Shown here one piece after another: positions 23,343 through 33,812 of a stretch of DNA of 64,000 nt. This DNA is from Paralvinella palmiformis (Eukaryota; Annelida; Polychaeta; Terebellida; Alvinellidae): the NCBI GenBank assembly GCA_025642065.1, contig JAODUP010001057.1:56450-120449 (forward strand). The letters run 5' to 3'. Position numbers and translations under genes: made by a program. Each line of letters opens with the position of its first letter. Positions within the stretch are counted from its first letter, which is position 1. The notes under the pieces are model-generated. The model saw only the letters and a list, made by a program, of their open reading frames with translations, was not told the DNA's origin and did no database searches.

Positions 23343-24180
23343 GGCTACTTTGTTCCGTCGCTACGTCCTCGTGCGGAAAATGGATACCGGTACGAGCGCG
23401 GCTGCGGTGGTGCGGGTTCGATCGCCTTCGAATTTTCTGCTGCGTATGAAGTTGATTTATTGGAAGAATAAACGTCACCGAAATATCAATGAACGAAGCC
23501 CAGCTCACAACAACGGATAAACTTGACTCGTCCGCGAGTACATTAACGTTTAATTACCTTGATTAATGAGCGGTTCTCCATCGCCTGATTACTCCATTAT
23601 GAGATAATCGATATACAACCACCTGCGGTGGGATTCGATGTCTTTTTCCACTTCTTGGGGGCTGCTCCGGGCAATTATTTCCTTTATTCTGCGTAAATAC
23701 AACAAGAACTGCCCAATTGGCCAGTCCCGTGGTTTGTCTATCGTGAGCTGGCCGAAAGAACAAACCGATTGATCTAAGTCCGAACAACATCGTTTAGCAA
23801 ACGGATACTGTTTGTGTTAATTGTATATGATTAATAATCGATCGCCTAGACCATATCGTACCAAGATGGCTTGTATTGTTCAATGGCAATAATGTGTTGT
23901 CCTTTACCCGCATCTACCACTACCACCGTGGACTAGAACGGATACTTTACACATACACACTCTCACTACTGCCGTGATCTGACTGGGGTGTTCTACTCCC
24001 AAGCTCAACGGCTGTAGGTGATTTGCTTTTTGTTTTTGCTTCGAGGCTTAGGGACTAGTGAGACATTACATATGTGTCAGCAAGAAAAGTCGCCACTCTG
24101 GATTCAGTCCCCTGAAGAAACGTCCAGAGTTTGAATTCACGGTTCGATATTCTCTGTGCCTGTGCCTTATAATACACAGC
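23343..24180. other. region upstream of the fucosyltransferase start
   Basis: It should contain the 5' UTR and perhaps the promoter, but no TATA box or convincing initiator is recognised. GC content is high to about 23500 and then falls. A 75-codon frame on minus (23563-23790) is unsupported. Confidence 0.4.
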
Positions 24181-24183
<3 letters not shown>

Positions 24184-24229
<46 letters not shown>

Positions 24230-24260
24230 CACACACACACACACACACGCGCGCGCGCGC
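24184..24260. repeat. compound (CA)n(GA)n(CA)n(CG)n microsatellite
   Basis: Pure dinucleotide runs switch from CA to GA, back to CA and then to CG. Confidence 0.95.
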
Positions 24261-24712
24261 GAACACCGTAAAACAACAACACACACATTATTTATTCATA
24301 CTCTAATATAGTACAATGTATACAGTATTCATGTATTATAATCATAAAGTCGCAGTGCAAAATAATTGACACGTCGATATTATTTCAATTAGTACATAAA
24401 AATTTTAAAGGTCATTAATTTCGTCTAGTCGCATGTTAACATTCAATTAGCACCTTAATTCTGAAATCAATAATTAGAGAGCAAATACTGCAAATTTCAG
24501 TATTAACAATATTATAACTGATTTTCAATTTATTTAATAAACCTTCAAACATGCTTCCATTTTTATTTATACAATAAAACTAAAACCTCTTTATGCAACA
24601 ATCGACTTGAAATATTCATACATTTTAGCACACAATAATACAATCTTATTTTTGCTTTGCATCGTACATAAAATTAAGCAAATCTTCTGAAAACCTTTAT
24701 TTTAATATTATG

Positions 24713-25073
24713 TTTGTTTTGTTGTTCGGGGAGAATCCCCATGCTGTCGCTTATTCAGCACAGCCTCTATGTTGGAGTGGTTGAAAATCTCTTCACCCAC
24801 CACTCACAGGGGAGCAGTACGGAAAGATGGAGCCGAAATACCCTGAGGGTGGTCACTGCCAGAGTGTTTTACGTCCTCAGGGAGTCTTTAACGTCCCCCT
24901 TTATTTTAAATAATTCAGTGGATACGGCAGCGCCATTTAACGTGGTCAGCCACCCACGATGTAGTGAGCCGAGAAATTAATCCCTGGAAAAGTTTCGATC
25001 TCTTACTGGGCTCGAACCTGTGACCCTTGGCACCAAGTGCCGGGTGCTTAACCGCTAGGCCACCGGAGCTCAC
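24713..25073 (-). mobile_element. tRNA-derived SINE, family 3
   Basis: Read on minus: tRNA-like head gtggcctagcggttaagcac, then aagggtcacaggttcgagcc (B-box), a body with ggtggctgaccacgttaaat and a 3' end gctgtcg...gggga. Head fragment at 34017-34050 and end fragment at 28320-28370 belong to the same family. Confidence 0.75.
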
Positions 25074-25074
25074 T

Positions 25075-25920
25075 ATTTTAAATATATTATCACCTCTATA
25101 CAGGTGTTCTACAAATACAGTGAGTCTGAATAGGCATGTTCCACATACGACGAACAGGTTTTCGCCAGGAACAGGGAATCTTATTAATACACGAATATGA
25201 TAAACTCCACAGTGGAAAACCATAATAATTTGTACAATATATACGGAAGAAAATATTTCTAATATTGCTGCTACAATTACCAAATTTATATATGTGACAT
25301 AATTTGTTCTCATATAGAGTTCACCAATTCCTTTATTGATAGCTCTAAGATTGGCACCAAAAATCACCCACAGCCCGCTCAACAAAAGTACATATATCAA
25401 TGATCTCCCCAATAAATTTACCCTTAACAACAATATTGTCATCCTTATGATATTCACAGTCACATGACTTTTCAAATGATTTAAAACTTACATGATATTC
25501 CAGGCCCAGAACCACAACTCACTTGCACATTTCCTATATAACAACCTATATTAGACATTCGTAATAGCTCAGGTAGTACATCAAAATATTTATCTACAGA
25601 ATAACAATGGAGATACGATACCGCTCTGTTTAACACAATTTCTGACATCAAATAAATCACTGCCGATACCAATCCATTCTACTCTCAATTTCTGGTGTAT
25701 AACAGCAATTAAATAAAACAACATAGGACGCATATTACGTTCAATGAGAGATTTATCATGTGCTCCCACACAAGCCTGACAAACTTGCAAAACAAGAGAT
25801 CCATCATCAGCATAACATTAAATAATTTATTCCACAACAAACTGTGACATTGTGACGTCGATCGGTTCGATTTAAAACCAAGCCGACAATCGGACAAATG
25901 AAATTCGTGTTAACTTTTAG
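25075..25920 (-). mobile_element. decayed non-LTR retrotransposon reverse transcriptase fragment
   Basis: Broken minus-strand frames spell reverse-transcriptase text in order: LGFKSNRSTSQC (25880s), HQKLRVEWIGIGSDLFDVRNCVKQSGIVSPLLF (about 25720-25600), SNIGCYIGNVQV, and further on LSGLWVIFGANLRAINK. VKQ-GIVSPLLF is the motif before the catalytic YADD, which is not preserved here. Frameshifts and stops show it is dead. The 186-codon frame at 24915-25475 is read-through of this relic into the adjoining SINE. Confidence 0.7.
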
Positions 25921-25924
25921 TTAG

Positions 25925-26640
25925 AGCAATATCTCTACAATTAATACTATTAGTTAAACACATGTTCTTAGTCAATTTCTTCCAAACGTTCTAGGACACC
26001 GATGAATGGCCCAAATTGTGCCGATGTTTCATCCATCCATCTTGACTTGGAATAAATGTTTATCAACAACAGATCATCAGATGCCAGACCGTGTCTCCAG
26101 ATAGTTTAGAACAACAACGATAGAAAAACAATCAACGAACAACAACAACTCGTATTTCAGCTGTATTTTCTTAATACTTCACGAGAGTGTGCCGACGTCT
26201 ACAGCAACATTGGTCGAATGATTCCTAACCCCTAAATGTTATTTTGGATAGGAAAGCACCAGTTGTACGCTTTCAGCCAATGCTTATAATTCATCTATGT
26301 CATACATAGTCAGACGTATAGAGTACATTTTATTGCCGTTTTCTAATCACATAATATACAATTATACTTGTGGCGCCGATACCGGAAGCAATTGATTTAT
26401 ATACATCGTTTGAATTACTAAATGGATGCCATTACAACTACCTGATATCGTGTCACTCCAATCAAGGCATGTAATATATATGAACTATACGGACACACAC
26501 ACCCCCGCGCGCGCGCGCCCCCACACACACACACACAAACACACACAAACACACATACAAATCCTTACGCTGGGCTTTGTTGAACCTAAATCAGGGTCTT
26601 TGTGGGAGCATCGTTATATTGTGGCTAACTGACGTATTCA
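25925..26640. other. no recognisable gene; (CA)n near 26490-26560
   Basis: AT-rich DNA with a compound CA/CG microsatellite. Nothing else is supported. Confidence 0.5.
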
Positions 26641-26649
26641 TTTGACTAT

Positions 26650-27085
26650 AGAAGGCAACTCTATGGCGCAGTTCGTCACGCACTTGCCTGCAAACCTCTA
26701 ACTGGGGTTCGAATTCCGTTATTACCTGCGTTTATGGAATGCTTCGTTTTGGAGCAGTACCGGAATCACGTGTTCCGTACGTAACGAACGTAGTGGTTAA
26801 ACAAAACGGTGACTGATTGACTGACTCATTAGCTAAAAAAAATTAAATCAAATCAGAAAATATAACTCCATCGACAAAACCAGTAAAATAAAATCAGTTG
26901 ATACATTTACTTATTTTTCATTGGCCGTGTTTCACTTTTCCATGTCAGTGGCTAGAAAACTTGCGCTGCAAACCTGCAGGTTCGGATCCAGCTAATGCCC
27001 GTGTGTGTGCGGATCAGTTTATTTAAGCAGTCGCCCCTCAGCCATATGTTCGGGGTGTGACCGGAGTCTGGGGTAAACAATTTAA
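26650..27085 (+). mobile_element. two adjacent SINE family 5 copies
   Basis: Copy A (about 26650-26810) has tctatggcgcagttcgtcac and gggttcgaattccg. Copy B (about 26940-27085) has aaacctgcaggttcggatcc and a gttcggggtgtgaccggagt end. Both are diverged. Confidence 0.5.
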
Positions 27086-27639
27086 ATAATTTTTTTCCAT
27101 ACGAGAGATATAAAAGTATTATCTGCCACTTAGATCACCCGATCTATGGGCTAATAAGTCATGGATCACATGGCTTAATCTCTAACTGTATAATGTGTAA
27201 ACAGCTCTGTTCCATATGATAACAGGCTAACGTTTAGTGTTTTCAATTTGAGCCACGAATTTGAAGTGAGTCCGTATTTGTTCGACCTTTTCCCTCTGAA
27301 TTTTCAGCTAATAGTCGTTATTTCAACCGTCACTCGAAGATAACAAATATTCATTGATTTTGATAACCAAACACAAAGAACGTCAATCAGTTAAATGTAA
27401 TTAAAAGCGAAGCAGACCATTAAGTTGTACAATATAACATGTCCAAACCGATGACATGGAAATTCGTGTAGATGTACCAAATTTGACTGTATCTATTGGA
27501 TTCGACGACTTTACAGTGCAATATTCTGACAACGATATGGCGGTGATTCAGGTAACCTGTAAAGGTAACCTGTTTCTTCAGGAAAACCATTAAACCCCAT
27601 TTCGTTTTGATCCAATGTCAGGCGTTGTTTTGATATGCA

Positions 27640-27760
27640 AGCAGCGACAGTTGGTGTCCTTGAGATAGCTATCCCTTAAACACGGGCATAGGTCAGACAT
27701 GAACCCACAACCTGAACGTTTGCAATGCAGTTCTTTAACCACTACGCCATCGGAACGTCT
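27640..27760 (-). mobile_element. SINE family 5 fragment
   Basis: Read on minus: gatggcgtagtggttaaaga, a gttgtgggttcatgtctgac B-box region and cccgtgtttaagggatagct. Confidence 0.5.
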
Positions 27761-27842
27761 TAATTACCATAATGAAGAATCATTTGAAGGAGTAACGGGT
27801 GACTTGATAAATATGCCGATATTTAAATGAGCTTAATTAAGC

Positions 27843-27860
27843 ATGCACGCGCGCGCACAG

Positions 27861-27895
<35 letters not shown>
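27843..27895. repeat. (CG)n(CA)n(GA)n microsatellite
   Basis: A CG/CA start is followed by about 30 bp of pure GA. Confidence 0.9.
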
Positions 27896-27898
<3 letters not shown>

Positions 27899-28424
27899 TA
27901 ATACTACTCATATAATCAAGATGACAATGAGTCTATATACCTCTTCCTGGTTCACCAAAAATAAATTACTATATAAGAGATATACCAGGAGCCTACATCG
28001 TTGTCCCTGAAGATTTGTAATCCATGAATGTTCACCTGATGAGTCAGTCCAGTAGGAGGATGCATGCAATAGACGTATTTGTCTAAATGCATTTTAATCC
28101 CTTTAGCAATTCCCAAAATTGGTGAAAATATTTCCACCAGATGGTGCTTCAATGTGATGGCCTATGAGTACTTAATAGCATACAATCATCATCGTGTAAG
28201 AACTGGAAAATGGATGCAGCATTGCTAATGAACTATTTCTAAGTACCATAAGAATACCATATTAACAACCCAATCACTGACTTTCTTACTAAATTTATGC
28301 TGTTCAGCGACCTTTGCTTGCTTGTTTGTAGTTCTGGGAGTATCCCCAGGCTGTCGCTTGTTTGTTCAGCGACCAATAGACCGATTCTTTTATCCTTGGC
28401 GCCACCATGCGGCTGAATTTCACA

Positions 28425-28680
28425 CTACGGTCTCGGGTTAGAAAGTCTAAGAATCATGCGCTGCATGGGTACATCGCCATGCAGCGTGTAGTCGCCGATA
28501 AATGTCTTACTGAAAAGCTGTACTTAGGCTATTTACCAGCTATATTTGGATGCTACGGTCTCGGGTTAGAAAGTCTAAGAATCATGCGCTGCATGGGTAC
28601 ATCGCCATGCAGCGTGTAGTCGCCGATAAATGTCTTACTGAAAAGCTGTACTTAGGCTATTTACCAGCTATATTTGGATT
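28425..28680. repeat. 128-bp tandem duplication inside the TIR element
   Basis: Two adjacent units starting ctacggtctcgggttagaaa appear identical, so the duplication is recent. Each contains a perfect 9-bp stem, CGCTGCATG / CATGCAGCG. Confidence 0.95.
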
Positions 28681-29001
28681 TTATTTATGGTCTATTAAGG
28701 GTATTTTCTGAATCAGCCATTCGTGCCACGTTTACTACATGTAATTGTCAAGGGGAGTGTTAATATTCTAATGTAATAACAGTTTTTATTTAATAATATA
28801 TCGGCAATACATATACGATTGGCTCCCAGGTACAAGTAAAAATAATATTTCTAAAACTTGCAAATTGCCCTTTATATCTACATTAAAATTTAAAAAATAT
28901 TCATTAAAATTAATTTATATTTAGCTAAAAGTTTAATTTTAAAATGAATGAAATCCAGGCTAAAAAATCCCCCACGAGTCAACATGAAAATCATATTCTT
29001 T

Positions 29002-29161
29002 TGTTTCATGATCTATGATCATGAAACAGATCTATGATCATGAAACAGATCTATGATCATGAAACAGATCTATGATCATGAAACAGATCTATGATCATGA
29101 AACAGATCTATGATCATGAAACAGATCTATGATCATGAAACAGATCTATGATCATGAAACA
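29002..29161. repeat. 19-bp minisatellite, 8 units, starting at a palindrome
   Basis: The unit atctatgatcatgaaacag repeats from 29011. The left edge is a 27-bp near-perfect palindrome with arms TGTTTCATGATC / GATCATGAAACA around TAT (29002-29028). Confidence 0.95.
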
Positions 29162-29732
29162 GGGATAACACACAAAAGTGTATAAGTGTGGTCACTTTTA
29201 TTGAGTGGTGGTTGTTGATAACTCCCGCCCCCACCACCACTCACAGCAGCGCCATTTAACATGATCAGCCACCCACATAGGCTTAGCTGTGTCACTGATC
29301 TGGAAAGATAGGTCCGCTCAATCATTGGGTGATAACCTGATTAATATTGTGTTAAATCCTTTGGAAAGACACAATCGTTCAGCTGAAATACTAGTCTCAG
29401 TCTAATATGAAATAAATTACTGAAAGATTTCCAGTATTTAACGTTAGTGAAAAGTTGCCATCTCCTGATCAACAGCGGGCGCCATACAGTCCATTTTGCC
29501 TGGTTCGGTCTAATAAGTACTCTCATCAATACAGGTAATAAGATCAAAAGCATTTCAATTACTTTCATATAATCCACGATTATAATCTATCGTATCAGGT
29601 TGTGTTATATAACTTATAAGTATAAATTGTAATCATTGGATTCAATTCTTCTGCCATTGTGTGGAGTAATAGAATCTATGCTGTCTGCTGCATAAATATA
29701 TACAATTTGAAAAGGGATTTTTATTAATAATA

Positions 29733-30005
29733 CTAATGGCTGAAATGGCAGTTATTTACGTGGCTTAACTACATCAAATGAGGGAGACGCGTATGGTCTG
29801 TAATTTACTGCTTCACCGCAGAGACTAATTCTAAATAAATTTAGAATTTATAATATATGGCATGTTCGGGGGAGAAACCCTGGCCAGTTGCCTGGCTGGA
29901 TGAAAAACTCTTCCTACAATAATGCCACGGGTGGATTCAAAACCCTGACCCCCCGCACAGCATGACCACGAGTAAGAAAGTTCCAGGCTCTTACCAACTA
30001 GGCCA
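29733..30005 (-). mobile_element. SINE family 2
   Basis: Read on minus: tRNA-like head ending in a diverged B-box, then gtggcattattgtaggaaga, cagccaggcaactggccagg, gtttctcccccgaacatgcc, an AT-rich middle, gcagtaaattacagaccat, ctccctcatttgatg and tgccatttcagcc. Confidence 0.8.
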
Positions 30006-30649
30006 CAAATGCCTTTTTTTTCTTCAAAAAGGCAGTTATATTTATTTTCTGTTACCAAATTATTAAACTGATAAAATTACCATATTATAAAATGACTAAT
30101 GCAACATTTTATCATCAATTGTAATTTAATTAATTGATAGCATATTTTCCCCAAATGTGGTGATTTGATAAATATAAAATGAATGACCAAAGTGTTTGTA
30201 CTTGTAAGGGTAAGAAATTATTTTCTTGTGTATATAATGTAAGAAATATGAAAAGTTTCCCAAGATAAATATTTACTGTTCACAGAGATTTCTATTATAT
30301 GGTTACAATAAAAAAATTTAAAACATTTTGGCATGAAAAGGAAATATATTATTGTGTTTATGCGCATAAATGGTTCCAATTTCACAGGTTGCAGTCAATG
30401 AACTGAACCTATTTGTAGAATTTTAGTGATTACGTGTACAAATTTAAAATATAATTAAAGGATTTTCGAGGAGTTGCATTAAAGGAACAGTTTCCCTTTG
30501 TTTCAAAATTTCAGGACTATTACAAATATGCTCGTACAAATTACAAATGATGTAATTTTGAAGCCAGACACAGATCAGATGCTCTTGATATCTGATGTCA
30601 CTTGATACAAGCCGTTTGTCATTGTAAACAAGATGTATTTACAAACATG

Positions 30650-30850
30650 TAAAGATGCAAATGGTCTGTAATTTACAGCTTCCCTAGGGAGACTAATTAT
30701 AAATAAATTGAGAATAAAAGGCATGTTTGGTGGAGAAAACCTTGCCAGTTGTCTGGTAGGATGAAAAACTCCCCCTACTATAGAGTCACGGCCAAGGCGC
30801 GAACCTGCAACCTCCCGCACAGAAATAGTCTCATGCTCTACCTATGTGGC
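30650..30850 (-). mobile_element. SINE family 2, truncated 3' end
   Basis: It shares tggtctgtaatttacagctt, gcatgtttggtggagaaaac, cttgccagttgtctgg and the tRNA-like head with the other family-2 copies. Confidence 0.75.
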
Positions 30851-30859
30851 CAAAGAGGT

Positions 30860-31458
30860 GGTTATATCAAATCTTTCACTGGACCATCCCTGTATCATTG
30901 TCAGAACATCGTATAAATGTTGAACATTTAAATCATATTATCTGAATGTGAACTGTTCCTAGAATACTGGATGTGATATCTTGATATCACTCAAAATTAA
31001 ATAGTTACAATGACTTTTTTAATACAAACATGGCACCAGAATTCTTTAATTAATTTTGAGCATCAATATAGGCACTGCTACTTCTTTTAATATCTGTACA
31101 TTCTGAGAGTTAACCATCGGTCTCTGCTATAAAAGCTACTGTGACAACTTTAGACACAGCTATATTTGCCACATCTAATACATATTGGTGAATGTATGTT
31201 TGTTTGTCTGTGCTTGAAACAAATCAATATGGATCACCCTATTAATAATATCTGAGGAGGTTCAATCGGGTAACATTTGATGCTGAATGTCAAGGAATAA
31301 ACACTAATGCCTGCTTCACTAAATTAATTTAAAATGTTGAACATTATAGACCCTTTGAAGACATAGAACACTGGCAGGGATAAGTCATATAACAGACTTT
31401 TGGTATTTTGGTTCCGGCTTTCTGGACTGATCCTCTGTGATTGGTGGTAATTAAGTAT

Positions 31459-31499
<41 letters not shown>

Positions 31500-32480
31500 C
31501 CACACTTAACATGTGTTCATGCTTCGGTGCATTATCATATTTTCATGATCACAGGAAATCATTCAAATTCTCAAAAGCCATTGTGACAAGGTTGAACTAG
31601 TTGATGCATATTTGAAGGTATCACAGCTCCTCTCAGCATTGCCATGTTAAGAATAATATTTAATTAATAAACTTTTTCCAGATTTAAACGTGCCTTTCAA
31701 AATTCTTAAAAAGGAGAATGACAGAAACATATACTACTAGTCACATCATCATAATAGTGATATACTAATACTTAGTGCGCATATAATTATAATATATAGC
31801 GCCTATTTAATTATAAACTAATAAAGACTTTCTCAAAATAAATAATGAATCACACACACACAGTGACACTGACAGTCATTGAGTCAATAGCCTGAATTAG
31901 TGAATAGGCAGCAATCAGGCCCAGGGAGTTTCTACACCAAATTTCAATTACGGGAACCCTCAAACATACGCACATTGATTGACGATATCATGATTCATTT
32001 GATTGACACAGGCATGAGCTGTGTATCTCTCCCCCTGTGACACTGACACTCACACTCACAGAGCCTCAGGCCAGTCACTGAGTCAGGGTCAGAGTCAGAG
32101 GGAGAGATCCACAGCTCATGTTTAGCCGTCCTGGTTCTCGGTCAGGAGGTATGTTGTCTAATATTCCATTTTGGAATATATACCCACATGATATTTTGTG
32201 GTGCACAAATAATTAATAATTAACTCGATGGTGCTGTTATACTTAATACTTTATCTTTTTGATATAACGGAGTTTTGAAAAAATATAAACAAGTTCACTT
32301 GTGGGTATCCTTATTTTCACGACATTCACTTTTTCTATATATTATTAACAATAATATTAAAGTTTCAATCATAATATTAATTATAACACAGAGGTGATAT
32401 AATATAATTGTCTTCAGTCTTATGTGTAACTATATATTTATGGCTCACACCAAGCATATCAAACTTCACGACAATAAATG
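30860..32480. other. no recognisable gene; (TA)n at about 31460-31497
   Basis: AT-rich sequence. A possible donor AGGAG/GTATGT near 32146 could end an upstream RPL15 noncoding exon, but there is no further support. Confidence 0.45.
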
Positions 32481-32485
32481 AAAAA

Positions 32486-32540
32486 CCGGAAGTCGGCCTT
32501 TTGGGGATTTTGGTCAGTTAGACGATTTGGGTGTGTAAAC
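32486..32540 (+). promoter_or_regulatory. candidate RPL15 promoter and 5' noncoding exon
   Basis: CCGGAAGT (32486-32493) is an ETS/GABP-type site, common in ribosomal protein promoters. It is followed at once by CGGCCTTTTGG, which could supply a pyrimidine-rich (TOP-like) start. A GTGTGTAAAC donor-like site follows near 32530, about 1.1 kb before the 33630 acceptor. Only the motifs are seen; the promoter role is inferred. A rival first exon ends at AGGAG/GTATGT near 32146. Confidence 0.3.
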
Positions 32541-32897
32541 ACGTTGGTTAAAATCCCGCTGATTGTCTTTCATCTGTTCTGTTCCTGTATTTCTTTTGAG
32601 ATAATTTACACCGCTGTTTTGTATTCCTGTAAATTGTAACTATATTAACGTGTATATTGTTTGCTTATGATTTAAAAAGCGCCCTTAAGTTATCGTGTTC
32701 TCGGGGTAGTGTATTTGACAGATAAGTTCTTAATTACAATACTTATATTTTCCGAAGAATATTATTAATAGAATATTGTATGTCTATACATATAAGATAA
32801 AATCTGGTTTTCCTATATGCATACCACTGTCTTGGTGTACATTTTTTTAATGAAATTTCGATTTCGCTGTTCTATTTCGTTTGGGTAAACACACGTC

Positions 32898-33225
32898 GAT
32901 CTCGGCCCACCTATTTGGTTGTTAAAGTGGTATTCCTATGTTTTGTTGTGTATAATTAAATGGCCGGCATAATTAAATATGTGTTTGTGTAAAAAAATAA
33001 AATGTTACTTGACTCATGAATGTCTACGTGCTTTTACCGTTTCTACTTATCACGCCTATCTATCTAATATATATATATATATATATATAATTATATAAAA
33101 ATATATATAGTAATCGACATGGGCCGAGATCAGCGAAATACAAACACGCATCTACAAATAACACTTTAATGCAATATGGACAGAGATCAACATATATTTA
33201 TGATACCCATGTCAATCTCGGCCCA
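32898..33225. repeat. three inverted/direct copies of ATCTCGGCCCA
   Basis: GATCTCGGCCCA occurs at 32898-32909, its reverse complement at 33120-33131 and ATCTCGGCCCA at 33215-33225. A worn copy (tggacagagatcaac) lies near 33176. A (TA)n tract sits at 33068-33090. Confidence 0.6.
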
Positions 33226-33629
33226 TAGGCATTATGGTTGAGCAACTATTTTAATGTTAATCACTTGGGGTTCTATGCCATATAATACATGACAGCATTT
33301 TATGTCAGAATTCTACAAATATAACATTAGCTCCGAGATAAATTACTTGTGTAAATGATCCATTGTATATTAACATTCAAATCCTTCATTATGTATCATA
33401 TATATATATAAAATGTGTGCATGGAGTATCAGGATAACAAAATACATTAATGTATCTGATCAGACTAACGGTATGCAATATCTAAGTTCTTTAATTAAAA
33501 GCTGGTAGTCTATACACTTTGTAACATGCATACAACACGTTCAAACATGATTTTTAAAAATTTAAGCATGTTACTGTATTTAAAACCATTTTGTCATATG
33601 TTTACCATTTTTCCATTACTGTTCTTTAG

Positions 33630-33812
33630 GTGCCATAATCATGGGTGCCTACAAGTATATGCAAGAATTGTATCGCAAGAAGCAGAGCGATACCATGCGC
33701 TTTCTGCTTCGACTTCGATGTTGGCAGTATCGTCAGTTGTCAAACCTTCATCGTGCACCCAGACCCTCGCGTCCAGACAAAGCTAGAAGACTTGGTTATA
33801 AGGCAAAACAAG
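33630..33812 (+). CDS. RPL15: RPL15 first coding exon
   Basis: The exon begins after acceptor ttctttag with 11 nt of 5' UTR, then ATG at 33641 and 57 full codons plus one base. It covers the conserved N-terminus up to KAKQ and ends at CAAG/GTGTGT. Overlapping open frames at 33526-33830 are shadows. Confidence 0.96.

Larger units (their letters stand above)
28375..29514 (+). mobile_element. 1.1-kb TIR element, copy 2, with internal expansions
   Basis: It starts AATAGACCGATTC and ends GGTTCGGTCTAATA, worn versions of the TIR of copy 1. Order and content match copy 1 inverted. Extra length comes from a 128-bp exact tandem duplication (28425-28552, 28553-28680), a 19-bp minisatellite and a SINE-like insert near 29245. 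The 70-codon frame at 28407-28619 lies wholly in the duplication and is not a gene. Confidence 0.8.

Noticed and set aside
22960..23520. Four overlapping frames of 114-182 codons
   Set aside because: They are shadows of fucosyltransferase exon 1, whose frame alone joins to family motifs downstream.
28407..28619. 70-codon plus frame with an internal repeat
   Set aside because: It lies within the 128-bp duplication of the TIR element; the repeat is at DNA level.
29010..29161. CRISPR-like regular repeats
   Set aside because: Units are directly tandem with no spacers, in an animal genome.
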